Positions 17,060 to 26,379 are shown, counted from the first letter of the stretch. The stretch is 51,538 nt of DNA from Flavobacterium sp. CF136 (GCF_000282055.1 NZ_AKJZ01000101.1:1-51538), one strand, 5' to 3'. Numbers and translations are program-made. Notes: generated from the sequence alone by a model not told the origin.

Positions 17060-17077
17060 TAGCCGTTTTGTACAATT
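17060..17077 (+). repeat. 18-bp exact copy of the first AraC gene's 3' end
   Basis: TAGCCGTTTTGTACAATT here is identical to 12962-12979, where it encodes part of the C-terminal SRFVQF of the AraC protein. It lies 54 bases before the aldo/keto reductase ATG. It is either the last trace of a lost AraC gene copy or a binding site containing the palindrome TTGTACAA. Confidence 0.5.
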
Positions 17078-17130
17078 ATTCATCTTATTTGTGGTGCTAA
17101 TTTTACATTGAAATTAAAAAATATAAATCA

Positions 17131-18075
17131 ATGAAAAAATTACCATCAACAGCATTAGGAACCTGGTCTTGGGGAACAGGGTTTGCAGGAGGTGACCAGG
17201 TTTTTGGGAATAATCTAAGTGTTGAAGATTTAAAACAAGTTTTTGATGCTGCAATGAATGCGGGACTTAATTTATGGGATACTGCTGCAGTTTACGGTAT
17301 GGGGTCTTCAGAAAACATTTTGGGAGAACTCATTAAAGAATATCCACGTGAGAATATAATATTGTCAACAAAGTTTACTCCACAAATGGCAAGTTCTTCT
17401 CAGAACCCGGTTGAGGAAATGCTGGCTGGTAGTTTTGAGCGTTTGGGAACAAATTATATAGACATTTACTGGATTCATAATCCTACCGACGTAACTAAAT
17501 GGACTCCTGAACTAATTCCGTTACTTAAAAGCGGAAAAGTAAAAAGTGTTGGAGTATCTAATCATAATCTGGAAGAAATTAAACTTGCAAACAGTATCCT
17601 TTCAAAAGCAGGCTTTAATATTTCTGCTGTACAAAATCATTACAGCCTTTTATACCGTTCGTCCGAAGAAGCCGGGATATTAGACTATTGCAAAAAGCAC
17701 AATATAACTTTCTTTGCGTACATGGTGCTGGAACAAGGTGCATTATCCGGAAAATACAACACCCATAATCCGCTTCCGGAAGGTAGTGGCCGAGGGAACA
17801 CTTACAATAAAGTACTTCCGCAGTTGGAAGAATTAACCAATGCCATGAAAGAAATTGGCAGTAGTAGAAATGCTTCTGTTGCCCAGGTTGCAATTGCATG
17901 GGCTATTGCAAAAAATACACTTCCTATTATCGGTGTTACCAAAACTTCACAAATAGATGATATTCAAAATGCCATGAAGATCAATTTATCCGAATCAGAA
18001 ATTAAACTTATTGAAGAATTGGCCAATAAAACTGGGATTGACACTAAGGGAGCCTGGGAAAATCCAATGATTTAA
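17131..18075 (+). CDS. aldo/keto reductase
   Basis: 314-aa NADPH-dependent reductase of aldehydes and ketones with the (beta/alpha)8 fold. The catalytic tetrad is complete: Asp50 and Tyr55 in LWDTAAVYG, Lys81 in ILSTKF and His116 in YWIHNP. The cofactor-loop segment near the C-terminus (LPIIGVTKTSQIDDI) is present. It begins a unit that continues with an alpha/beta hydrolase and a DJ-1/CMD fusion; between it and the hydrolase is a 17-codon flavodoxin remnant. The context suggests detoxification of reactive carbonyls or quinones. Confidence 0.9.
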   Translation: MKKLPSTALGTWSWGTGFAGGDQVFGNNLSVEDLKQVFDAAMNAGLNLWDTAAVYGMGSSENILGELIKEYPRENIILSTKFTPQMASSSQNPVEEMLAGSFERLGTNYIDIYWIHNPTDVTKWTPELIPLLKSGKVKSVGVSNHNLEEIKLANSILSKAGFNISAVQNHYSLLYRSSEEAGILDYCKKHNITFFAYMVLEQGALSGKYNTHNPLPEGSGRGNTYNKVLPQLEELTNAMKEIGSSRNASVAQVAIAWAIAKNTLPIIGVTKTSQIDDIQNAMKINLSESEIKLIEELANKTGIDTKGAWENPMI

Positions 18076-18079
18076 AATT

Positions 18080-18133
18080 ATGAATAAGATGAAAACAGTA
18101 TCAATAATTTATTATAGCAATAAAAAATATTAA
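18080..18133 (+). pseudogene. 17-codon remnant of a flavodoxin/WrbA-like gene
   Basis: A tiny frame MNKMKTVSIIYYSNKKY ends in TAA (18131-18133). The stretch KTVSIIYYS is the first beta strand of flavodoxin-like NAD(P)H:quinone reductases of the WrbA type (usually xIIYYSxxGHT). After IIYYS the phosphate-binding loop is lost and the frame stops. It appears to be a gene whose body was deleted, leaving its start behind; function as a short peptide cannot be excluded. Confidence 0.45.
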
Positions 18134-18136
18134 ACA

Positions 18137-19048
18137 ATGATTAAATCAGTAAATTTTAAAAACAGAGCAAATACACTCGCTGCAAACCTTCATTTTCCTG
18201 AGGAATTCGATGAAAGTAAAAAGTATCCTGCTTTGGTTGGTATTCATCCAGCAGGTGGTGTGAAAGAGCAAACCATAGGTTTGTATGCTGAAAAATTATC
18301 AAAATTCGGTTACATTGTTTTAGTTTATGATTCTTCATATCAAGGCGCAAGTGAGGGGGAGCCAAGATTACTTGAAGACCCGGCTGTTCGTGTTGAAGAT
18401 GCCCGTTGTGCAGCAGACTTTTTAACTACATTGTCCTATGTTGACACTGAAAGAATGGGAGTATATGGTATCTGCGCAGGCGGTGGATATACATTAAGTG
18501 TGGCACAAACAGAACGACGTTTTAAAGCAGTAGCTACAGTTAGCGGAACTCCAATGGGCGAAGCAGTCAGAAGTCAATTTGGAGTAGAGGTACCAGTTTC
18601 AGAGTTAATTAAATCGCTTGAAATGGTAGCATACCAAAGGACCGCACAAGCAAATGGAGCAGAATTAATGTACGTTCCGTTTGTTCCTGAAAAGTTTGAA
18701 GATATTAATGAGCAAACTCCTGATATGCTCCGTGAAGGCTATGATTATTATAGAACTCCAAGAGGTCAGCATCCAAATTCCAAGGGTCGTTTTCTTTTTA
18801 CAAGTATAGACAAAATGACTACTTTTTCTGTATTTGATTACCTCGGTGACTTTCTAACTCAGCCACTTTTACTAATTGCCGGAAGTAAAGCTGATACAAG
18901 AATATTTAGTGAGCAGGCTTATAATTTTGCAAAGTGTGAAAAAGAATTATTCATTATAGAAGGTGCTACCCATATCGCCTTGTATGATGTGCCGGAATAT
19001 GTAGAGCAAGCTGTCAATAAGATGGTAGAATTCTTCAAAGTATTGTAA
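18137..19048 (+). CDS. alpha/beta hydrolase with Cys nucleophile (dienelactone hydrolase-like)
   Basis: 303 aa, no signal peptide. The nucleophile elbow reads GICAGGG, with Cys113 where most hydrolases have Ser; Cys is typical of the dienelactone hydrolase group. The other triad residues are visible as Asp in LLIAGSKADTRIF and His in IIEGATHIALYD. The oxyanion region IHPAGGVKEQT is present. The insert between strand 6 and the Asp loop (about 150-220) forms a cap, as in YcjY-like proteins. It lies 30 bases before the DJ-1 fusion gene and is probably co-transcribed. Substrate unknown; a lactone or ester from aromatic breakdown would fit. Confidence 0.82.
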   Translation: MIKSVNFKNRANTLAANLHFPEEFDESKKYPALVGIHPAGGVKEQTIGLYAEKLSKFGYIVLVYDSSYQGASEGEPRLLEDPAVRVEDARCAADFLTTLSYVDTERMGVYGICAGGGYTLSVAQTERRFKAVATVSGTPMGEAVRSQFGVEVPVSELIKSLEMVAYQRTAQANGAELMYVPFVPEKFEDINEQTPDMLREGYDYYRTPRGQHPNSKGRFLFTSIDKMTTFSVFDYLGDFLTQPLLLIAGSKADTRIFSEQAYNFAKCEKELFIIEGATHIALYDVPEYVEQAVNKMVEFFKVL

Positions 19049-19078
19049 TAATTAAGAATATATTAAAATTTTAAAAAA

Positions 19079-20497
19079 ATGAATAAAGGAAAAGGAACAG
19101 CAAAAGTTTTGTTCGTTGTAACAAGTTGTGATGTAAAAGGAGATACTGGTATTCCTACTGGTTTTAATCTTAGTGAAGTAACACACCCATTGGAAAAACT
19201 TGAAGAAAGTGGTGTAATAGTCAACATTGCTTCAATAAAAGGTGGTAAAGCACCGTTGGATGGATTAGAGGATTTTAATGATCCGGTAAATGCTAAATAT
19301 TGGGCTGATACAGATTTTAGAAATGCTTTAGAGAACACTTTAAAATTAGATGACGTAAAAGCAGGAGATTATGATGCAATATTCTTTGCCGGAGGTCATG
19401 GAACAATGTGGGATTTTGCAGATAGCCCGGCGGTATTAAGATTAGTACCTGAATTTTACGAATCAGGGAAAATAGTTTCGGCAGTTTGTCACGGTCCGGC
19501 CGCATTAGTAAATGTAAAATTAAGCAATGGTTCATATTTAGTTGCAGGTAAAAACGTAGCTGCATTTACAAATGGTGAAGAGGAAGAAGTACAATCTACC
19601 AATGTTGTACCATTCTTACTTGAAGATGCCTTAATTGGGCATGGAGCAAATTATAAACATTCGTCTAATTGGAGTAATAACATAGCTATTGATGGAAAAT
19701 TGATTACAGGTCAAAATCCACAATCTGCGGCTAGTGTAGGCTTGGCAATAGTTAAGGCCCTAAAAATAAATACAGATGGAAATGCTGATTCAAAACCAGC
19801 TGTAACTCCCGATTTTATAAGTAGTGTTTCACCAGCGCTTAGCAAGTACACTGTTGAAAAATTAGTAGGTGAAGTTTGGGAACGTCCAGGTCTGTCAAAA
19901 CATGACCGTTGTATTGTCTCGATTTCAAGTCTGATAGCCCGTAACCATACTGTGGGTATGCCACATTATTTTTCTAAAGCATTAGAGAATGGGGTTACTC
20001 CTGGTGAACTTTCAGAAATCATAACACACCTTGCATTTTATTCAGGATGGCCAAATGCGTTTTCTGCTGTAGGTATTGCTAAAGAATTGTTTGCAGGCAA
20101 AGGTATCTTACAAGCTGAATTACCATCTACAGACCCATTAAGGCTAGATAAAAAAGAGGCATTACCAGGTGATGAAAACAGGTTGAGATTTATCCAACAA
20201 AGTATTGCACCAATGTCAGAAGGATTTGCTAAATATACCAATGAGTTACTGTATGGTGAAGTTTGGCTTCGTTCAGGTTTATCGTCAAGAAGCAGAAGCC
20301 TGGCAACAGTATGTGCGATGATTGCGGCAGGTGATATACAATTCCTTGGGCTGTATATGGACAGAGCAGTACAGCACGGTATTAACAAAGAAGAAATGGA
20401 CGAAGTTTTAACACAACTTGCATTCTATGTGGGGTGGCCAAAAATAGTTTCGGCTACATTAGTAGTGAAGGAAGTATATGAGGGTATTGGAAAATAA
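19079..20497 (+). CDS. fusion: DJ-1/PfpI domain plus two carboxymuconolactone decarboxylase-like domains
   Basis: 472 aa with three domains. Residues 1-235 form a DJ-1/PfpI (Hsp31-like) domain with the nucleophile Cys137 in AVCHGPAALV; such proteins repair or destroy reactive carbonyl adducts such as methylglyoxal. Residues about 245-345 and 370-472 are two CMD-type helical domains: VGEVWERPGLSKHDRCIVSI with HLAFYSGWPNAFSA, and YGEVWLRSGLSSRSRSLATV with QLAFYVGWPKIVSA. Neither CMD domain has the CxxC of AhpD, so they are not AhpD-type peroxidases. A single chain joining these three parts is uncommon. It is last in the aldo/keto reductase unit and is followed by element copy B. Confidence 0.85.
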   Translation: MNKGKGTAKVLFVVTSCDVKGDTGIPTGFNLSEVTHPLEKLEESGVIVNIASIKGGKAPLDGLEDFNDPVNAKYWADTDFRNALENTLKLDDVKAGDYDAIFFAGGHGTMWDFADSPAVLRLVPEFYESGKIVSAVCHGPAALVNVKLSNGSYLVAGKNVAAFTNGEEEEVQSTNVVPFLLEDALIGHGANYKHSSNWSNNIAIDGKLITGQNPQSAASVGLAIVKALKINTDGNADSKPAVTPDFISSVSPALSKYTVEKLVGEVWERPGLSKHDRCIVSISSLIARNHTVGMPHYFSKALENGVTPGELSEIITHLAFYSGWPNAFSAVGIAKELFAGKGILQAELPSTDPLRLDKKEALPGDENRLRFIQQSIAPMSEGFAKYTNELLYGEVWLRSGLSSRSRSLATVCAMIAAGDIQFLGLYMDRAVQHGINKEEMDEVLTQLAFYVGWPKIVSATLVVKEVYEGIGK

Positions 20498-20663
20498 TAC
20501 TTTCAATCTGGAAGTAACTTGTTATTGGGGTTAATTCTGAATCCTTGATAAATGTGCAGCCAGCAAAGCTAAATGAACAACTCAATTTTATTGATTTAGA
20601 AATATAATGTTATTGGATAAATTATTTGAAGCATTTAGTGTCTTACTTTTCAAGAACACTGGG

Positions 20664-20756
20664 CTAATTGTTTCAAATCTTCCAATAAAAGATTCAAATT
20701 TTATACCATTAGGTCACCACAAAACCCACTGAATACAGTGGGTTTCTTGTTTTTAT
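20664..20756 (+). repeat. dispersed element copy B with terminator hairpin
   Basis: Second copy. The block TTTCAAATCTTCCAATAAAA continues through ATTCAAATTTTATACCATT and ends in a hairpin AAAACCCACTG / CAGTGGGTTTC with a T-rich tail. Relative to copy A, the stem has changed on both strands at two positions (G-C to C-G), so pairing is kept. It can terminate the DJ-1 fusion unit. Confidence 0.78.
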
Positions 20757-21076
20757 GTCATTTTAAAAGAGTGTGATTTTACCCCTTTTTATATAATATT
20801 AATGTTTTGCCGTAGTCAGTTTCTTGTCTTGTTATTTGGACTAAGTGTTTTTAAATGAAACTTTTACATGTAGGAAAATGATCTTATACTGTTATTTCGA
20901 CCTCTCATGGATAAAAATTTGGTACTCGTACCTTTTTTTTAATTTGAACTGTGGTATCATAGTAATTTTATTACAGAAACAAAATAAGAAGCAGAAGTAA
21001 AGTGTACCCTGAAATCGAATCACTTTAATAAACGAGACGTAACTAATCTGAAAAAGAACCAAAAAAACATAAAAAA
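20757..21076. other. intergenic stretch before the heme-binding-like gene
   Basis: About 320 bases without supportable gene. It presumably contains the promoter for the following three-gene unit, but no clear TTTG / TAnnTTTG pair was found. Confidence 0.4.
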
Positions 21077-22417
21077 ATGGAAAATTCAATAAGCTTAGAA
21101 CAACAAAAATGTCCTTATCTGGCGCAACAAGCAGCAGTAATTCCGAATATTACAACTCCACTTGTATCAGCAACTAATCAGCCACCAGTTATTGGAACTG
21201 ATAATCTTGGACTTTTAAATAATTTTATTGGTACCTGGAACAGTCCTACGGGAGCTGATGCTACGGGTTACAATGTTATGCCTTTGCCTCAGGCAGATAC
21301 TCCAAATGGTTATATCACTAAAAATTTTCCTTATTTTGAAGAGATTTCATTTGCGGCTATAGCTGGCGGTGCACCAAATCGAGAGGGAAAATATACACAG
21401 GCAAGTGGTGTGCTGTTTTATGAACAAAGAGTGTACATAGCAGACAATGCCGATCCAAACGGAGCACAGCCAATTCAAAATACTTTAATTCATGCCGAAA
21501 ATGGCACCTGGCTCTATCATACCATAGGACAGCAAGTCGAAGGCCCTTACGGTCCGGGTTTTGTTCCAGACACAAATATTCCTGTACAAGATCCAACAGT
21601 TCAGTATAACAAACAAATTTCGGTACCTCATGGTGTTTCAGTTTTGATGACGGGAGGACCAGTTGTTTCCGGAACAGGAAATCCGGTTTTTCCAACCGCC
21701 GACAGAACTCAGCTGCCATTTACAGATCCTTCCGTTATCGATCCGTCAACCTATTTGACACAGCAATTAAATTCATTGAATTCCAAAGGGGTTACTGTGG
21801 TTAGTTATTCAAGTATAAATGTTAGCACGACTAATCAGGGTGGTGCTGTAAGTAATATAAATTTTGAAAATTCTTTTGGAAAAGTGGTTTCAATGAACAC
21901 CACCTGGTATGTTGAAACTTTGAGTAACGGAACACTTCAGTTGCAATACATTCAAAATATTATTTTAGAATTTTTAATTAATGGTGTACAAACCCAGTTT
22001 TCACATATTGATGCCAACACCTTACAACTGGTAGAAACGTTTGTTCCGGTTTGTGCAGCTCAGGCATGGCAGGATACTGGAGTTACTGTACAACCAGGTA
22101 ATCCGATAACTGTAAGCTACAAGTCAGGTCAATGGACAGCAGATCCGCAAACAAATAATGGTAATCTGTATGATGCAAATGGATGCCCTGGTATTACTGT
22201 AACGCAATCTGGCTATCCGGTTCAAAATGTAAATATGGGGGCACTTATAGGACAAGTTGGTACTAATGCTCCATTCTTAATTGGAGATGGACCAGTTACA
22301 ACTCCTGCAGGACAAAGCGGGGCATTGAAATTATGTATCAACGATGATTTAAATGCTCTATACGGAGCTGGATTAGCTGATAACATTGGTAGTTTACTAG
22401 TGCGTATAAAAATTTAA
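21077..22417 (+). CDS. putative heme-binding beta-barrel (nitrobindin/THAP4-like, long form)
   Basis: 446 aa, no signal peptide. The N-terminal region has LLNNFIGTWNSPTG, then GYNVMP, FPYFEEISFAAIAGGAPNR, GVLFYEQRVY and IHAENGTWLYH, followed by ISVPHGVSVLMTGG. This order matches my recollection of long bacterial proteins annotated as heme-binding barrels (GTW start, IPNRG, EPGxWL, SIPHGT). The C-terminal part, about 330-446, is not recognised. First gene of a unit with the 2-oxoacid decarboxylase and the flavin oxidase (spacing 91 and 47 bases). Assignment is tentative, and heme binding is inferred from family resemblance. Confidence 0.5.
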   Translation: MENSISLEQQKCPYLAQQAAVIPNITTPLVSATNQPPVIGTDNLGLLNNFIGTWNSPTGADATGYNVMPLPQADTPNGYITKNFPYFEEISFAAIAGGAPNREGKYTQASGVLFYEQRVYIADNADPNGAQPIQNTLIHAENGTWLYHTIGQQVEGPYGPGFVPDTNIPVQDPTVQYNKQISVPHGVSVLMTGGPVVSGTGNPVFPTADRTQLPFTDPSVIDPSTYLTQQLNSLNSKGVTVVSYSSINVSTTNQGGAVSNINFENSFGKVVSMNTTWYVETLSNGTLQLQYIQNIILEFLINGVQTQFSHIDANTLQLVETFVPVCAAQAWQDTGVTVQPGNPITVSYKSGQWTADPQTNNGNLYDANGCPGITVTQSGYPVQNVNMGALIGQVGTNAPFLIGDGPVTTPAGQSGALKLCINDDLNALYGAGLADNIGSLLVRIKI

Positions 22418-22508
22418 AATACTGGAATTAAGATGTCTTCAAAAGAGTAAGAAAGAAGAAATCTATAGCCGAAAACAAACACGACGCTTAATTTAGAATA
22501 GTAAAAAA

Positions 22509-24227
22509 ATGAAATCTACAAAAGGATTTACAGTTGCAGATTATCTGCTCACCCGACTCAAGCAATTAAATGTTACCGAGATTTTTCAAATTCCGGGCGA
22601 CTATGTAAAACATTTTACACAGGCTTTAGAAGACTTTGACGGGATTAAAACCATTGGAACTTCTAATGAACTGGACGCTTCTTATGCTGCGGATGCTTAT
22701 GCACGTACCCGAGGTTTAGCGGCTGTGTCTTTACAATACGGGGTAAGTACTTTTAGTGCATTAAATGCTATTGCGGGAGCTTATGTAGAGCGTAGCCCTG
22801 TTGTGGTAATTAGTGCTACTCCCGGAGCAGATGCGCGACAAATTGGGAGTATGTATAATGTACTTTATCATCATTCTACGGGGAATCTCAATGCAGATCA
22901 GGAAGTTTACGAAAGAGTAACTGTTGCTGCCGAGACGTTGAGTACTTCTGCAGGTGCTCCTGAAAAAATCGATAAATTGATTATTACAGCACTTACACAC
23001 CAGCGCCCTGTGTACATAGCATGTTATAAAGAGGTGTGGGGAGAACCCTGTCCTAAGCCTTCTAATAAAAAACTGGAACCTCAAATAATAAAGAGTGAAA
23101 CGGCGGCACTTGAAAATGCTGTTTCTCAGGCCTGGACACAAATTAGCCAGGCAAAATCACCTTTAATTTTAGCAGGTGTAGAGATCTTGCGACACGATTT
23201 ATCCAATCTATTAGAAGAACTTATTAAAGTGAGTGGGATGTTGTACACTACAACTTCACTGGGAAAAACGGTATTGGATGAGAAAGGGGATAAATTTATA
23301 GGCACCTATTCCGATCAGGCCTCGATACCTGAAGTTATCAGTTTGGTTGAAGCCTCCGATTGTATTTTGTCTTTAGGAACGATCATTACCGATGATTATT
23401 TATGGTTGGTAGAAAATAAATTTTCGGATATGATTCAGGCAACCACGCAGGAAATGCGGGTTGGTTATTTTACTTATGAAAATGTAACTCTAAAAGACTT
23501 TATCGAAGCATTAATAGCACGTTTTAAAAAAGCTTCAGGATATCCTTTAAAAACGGTTGCGCCGGCTCAGCCAAAATTCCCGGAGCCCTGGAAATCCAAT
23601 TCAGATCCTAAATATGATTTAACACCCGAAGTAATAACGTTTAACCGCTTTTTTGAACATACGATGTTTTTTCTGGAAAAGCAGAAAATGCTAAAAGATA
23701 TTGTGATGACTTTTGGGGTAAGTTCGTCGATGTACGTAGCTACCAATATGTACGGATTATCTCAGAATGCTTATATCTCTTCGGCTGCCTGGCAGTGTAT
23801 TGGTTTTGAAACCGGTGCAGCTTCCGGTGCTCAGCTTGGAAGTGGCAAACAGGCCTGGACTGTAGCCGGCGATGGTGGCTTTATGATGATCGCACAGTCA
23901 CTTTCGACTCTTGTAAAATACAATATCAACTCCGTAATTTTTGTAATGAGTAATGGAGTTTATGCCATAGAGCAGGTTTATGTAGATATGGATTCGTTTA
24001 AAGCAGGGCCGTCTCATAAGTTTGATGCATTTGATATCCTTCCAAAATGGGACTATCAGGCACTTGCAAAAGCATTTGGAGCAAACAGTTACCGGGCCGA
24101 AACCGTTACAGAGTTAAACGAAGTGCTTCTTAAACTTAAGAAAAAAACAAACCTTCCTACTTTGGTAGAAATTGTAATCCCTCAAAAAGATCTGGCGCAG
24201 CAAATGGCAAGGTTGGGTAATGAATAA
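22509..24227 (+). CDS. ThDP-dependent 2-oxoacid decarboxylase (pyruvate/indolepyruvate decarboxylase family)
   Basis: 572 aa, the normal length for PDC/IPDC/KdcA enzymes, which turn a 2-oxo acid into an aldehyde and CO2. The cofactor-activating Glu54 (NELDASYAADAYAR), the catalytic His pair His121-His122 (LYHHSTG) and the ThDP motif GDG at 454-456 with a following Asn (FVMSNGVYAIEQ) are all present. The substrate pocket cannot be read with certainty; indolepyruvate, phenylpyruvate or branched 2-oxo acids are all possible. It sits directly before a flavin amino acid oxidase-like gene, which could supply the 2-oxo acid. Confidence 0.9.
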   Translation: MKSTKGFTVADYLLTRLKQLNVTEIFQIPGDYVKHFTQALEDFDGIKTIGTSNELDASYAADAYARTRGLAAVSLQYGVSTFSALNAIAGAYVERSPVVVISATPGADARQIGSMYNVLYHHSTGNLNADQEVYERVTVAAETLSTSAGAPEKIDKLIITALTHQRPVYIACYKEVWGEPCPKPSNKKLEPQIIKSETAALENAVSQAWTQISQAKSPLILAGVEILRHDLSNLLEELIKVSGMLYTTTSLGKTVLDEKGDKFIGTYSDQASIPEVISLVEASDCILSLGTIITDDYLWLVENKFSDMIQATTQEMRVGYFTYENVTLKDFIEALIARFKKASGYPLKTVAPAQPKFPEPWKSNSDPKYDLTPEVITFNRFFEHTMFFLEKQKMLKDIVMTFGVSSSMYVATNMYGLSQNAYISSAAWQCIGFETGAASGAQLGSGKQAWTVAGDGGFMMIAQSLSTLVKYNINSVIFVMSNGVYAIEQVYVDMDSFKAGPSHKFDAFDILPKWDYQALAKAFGANSYRAETVTELNEVLLKLKKKTNLPTLVEIVIPQKDLAQQMARLGNE

Positions 24228-24274
24228 ATGTTACCACTAAAAAAAACGAATAAAAATTTTAAAAATATACAATC

Positions 24275-26269
24275 ATGACTAAGAAAACGTATTCTATTTT
24301 TGGAGCAGGTGCAGCCGGACTCTATACTGCATGGAGATTACTTGAAGGGAAATCCAAACAGGAAAAAAACGAAAAAATGCTTGTTAAAGGTGACGTGTTG
24401 GAGCTTTACGACTGGGGTAAATATGATTTTTCTAAAAAAAATCCAGGTACCAGAGAACCAGGCGCACGTGTTTGTACCTGGCATTATAAAAACGATAAAG
24501 ACAATTCGTATCTGGAATTGGGAGGTATGAGATATTTGTATTGGGATGGTACTCCTAAGGGACCAGGGCATCGTTTAGTGACTAAAGCCATAGAAAAACT
24601 GGATCTAAAGAAAGATTCAATTCCATTTAATGAATCCGGAGATCCATTAATGTCTTTACGTTCTAAAAACATGTACATCTCAGATATCACTTCTAACCAG
24701 CCAGCTCCATATTTTGCAAACAATTATGCCCAGGATGCTCCGCCAGACGATGGATTTACAACGATACAATCTGTAGCGATCACAGCAACAACAGGACCTG
24801 TTACCCGAAGAGAGTGGTGTAAATTTTATGAAGAAGGAAGGATCAATATTGACATGCCTGATAGTTCAATCTACCAAAAAGGAGATTTGCTAAAGGAAAT
24901 TGGATATTGGAACCTGGGTTATGATATGCTGGGACAAGAAGGATTTAGTTATTTATCTGATGGTAATGGCTATAGTTCAAACGTAGTAAACAGCAATAGT
25001 GCCCAGTCATTTAATGTCAATGATGAGTTTCTTCCGGGAACGGAATACAAAACTTTAATAAAAGGATATTCCAGCTTATTTGATGCCTTATTTGAAGAAG
25101 TTGAAAAACTGGCAAAACAAAAAGGGATTACTCTAAATTATTATCCAAATGTTAGATTGCGTTCTATTTTGCATACAAAGTCACGAGTACATTTTACAAC
25201 AGCAACACGTCAGGATCCGGATAAGCTTGCAGAAAGTAAAATATGTGATGCTGCATTTCTTGCTATGCCAAGAGCAGCTATAGAATTAGTAGCACAGGCA
25301 ACGAGATATAGTGATGCGGAAGGTGAGGATGTATTAAATCATGAAAGAGTGCAGCTGTATTTAGAGTCTGTATTGATGGAACCCTCATACAAAATAGGAA
25401 TGTTTTTCAATACGCCTTGGTGGAGAGAAACCGAGGCCGGAAGTCCAGCTTATCCTGCTAAGCTAACAAGTTACTTCTTAACGCAGGAAGGAATCGCTAA
25501 ATTGAGTAAAGAGAATTTTCCATCGAAATATCTTAAAGAAATAGAAAAGTCTAAAAATCCCGGTATCATAGCTAATACCTTTAATGATAAAGCCAGTTTT
25601 ATAGCTGCTGTAGAAAACGCAATTCAGGAGCGTCTGACTTTTAAAGAAGAAAAGCAAATCTCAACTGTTGCCGAATTAGATACTATTGGGCCAAGTATTA
25701 CAGATATGCCTATCCGACAAGTAGTTTATTTTGGTGATAATGCCAGAAATCAAAAAGGGGATAAAGTATATGGGATTCTTGCCAGTTATGATGATATTCA
25801 ATATGCAACATTCTGGAAAGCTTTAGAACTTGGACCAAATACAACGCGTGAAATTCCTGAGTCAAGAGATTGCCAGCCACTCGAAGGACCAAGAGAAGCC
25901 ACGCCTGTAATGGTAAAAATGCTTCGCTCACAATTGGCATCACTTCATTTTGGACCACAAGCTGATTATTCTTATGTACCTGAACCTTTAGAAACGAGGT
26001 ATATGGATTGGTCGCTTCCTCCTTTTAATGCGGGGTATCACGCCTATAAATCGCACTATAATTTAGGCGATGTGCAAAGAAAAATCAGAAAACCATCACA
26101 GCTCGTTCCAAAAACAGATTGCGATATTTTTATAGTTGGAGAAACATATTCAAATGATCAGGCCTGGGTAGAAGGTGCTTTTTGTACTGCCGAATCTGTT
26201 CTGAATGATTTTTTTGGTATCGAACCCATTATTGATGAAAAATATTATCCATTTATTTCTCCGGAATAA
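24275..26269 (+). CDS. flavin amine/L-amino acid oxidase-like protein
   Basis: 664-aa flavoprotein. N-terminal Rossmann motif YSIFGAGAAGLYTAWRL, the second flavin-contact motif LELGGMRYLY (GGxR), and the C-terminal amine oxidase signature IVGETYSNDQAWVEGAFCTA. It is longer than typical monoamine oxidases and close in layout to bacterial L-amino acid oxidases of the RebO/VioA/L-lysine oxidase type. These give a 2-oxo acid or imine plus NH3 and H2O2. No signal peptide. Last gene of the unit, followed by tandem element copies C and D and a convergent DyP-type peroxidase gene. The amino acid substrate is unknown; tryptophan is plausible only because of the neighbouring IPDC-like enzyme. Confidence 0.82.
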   Translation: MTKKTYSIFGAGAAGLYTAWRLLEGKSKQEKNEKMLVKGDVLELYDWGKYDFSKKNPGTREPGARVCTWHYKNDKDNSYLELGGMRYLYWDGTPKGPGHRLVTKAIEKLDLKKDSIPFNESGDPLMSLRSKNMYISDITSNQPAPYFANNYAQDAPPDDGFTTIQSVAITATTGPVTRREWCKFYEEGRINIDMPDSSIYQKGDLLKEIGYWNLGYDMLGQEGFSYLSDGNGYSSNVVNSNSAQSFNVNDEFLPGTEYKTLIKGYSSLFDALFEEVEKLAKQKGITLNYYPNVRLRSILHTKSRVHFTTATRQDPDKLAESKICDAAFLAMPRAAIELVAQATRYSDAEGEDVLNHERVQLYLESVLMEPSYKIGMFFNTPWWRETEAGSPAYPAKLTSYFLTQEGIAKLSKENFPSKYLKEIEKSKNPGIIANTFNDKASFIAAVENAIQERLTFKEEKQISTVAELDTIGPSITDMPIRQVVYFGDNARNQKGDKVYGILASYDDIQYATFWKALELGPNTTREIPESRDCQPLEGPREATPVMVKMLRSQLASLHFGPQADYSYVPEPLETRYMDWSLPPFNAGYHAYKSHYNLGDVQRKIRKPSQLVPKTDCDIFIVGETYSNDQAWVEGAFCTAESVLNDFFGIEPIIDEKYYPFISPE

Positions 26270-26285
26270 TTTTATTAATTCACTC

Positions 26286-26372
26286 AAAAACTTTGAATCT
26301 TCCAGTAAAAGGCGCGAATTTTGTGCCATAAGGTTCACAACAAAACCACTCAAATCGAGTGGTTTTGTTGTA
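26286..26372 (+). repeat. dispersed element copy C with bidirectional hairpin
   Basis: Third copy. The block has AATCTTCCAGTAAAAGGCGC and TTTTGTGCCATAAGGTTCAC and ends in a perfect 14-bp hairpin CAACAAAACCACTC / GAGTGGTTTTGTTG. It lies between convergent genes and may terminate transcription from the oxidase side. Confidence 0.8.
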
Positions 26373-26379
26373 TTACTTG

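Noticed and set aside
20892..21089. 65-codon minus-strand frame before the heme-binding-like gene
   Set aside because: Low-complexity hydrophobic translation of AT-rich DNA, overlapping the start of a real gene; no start-site support.
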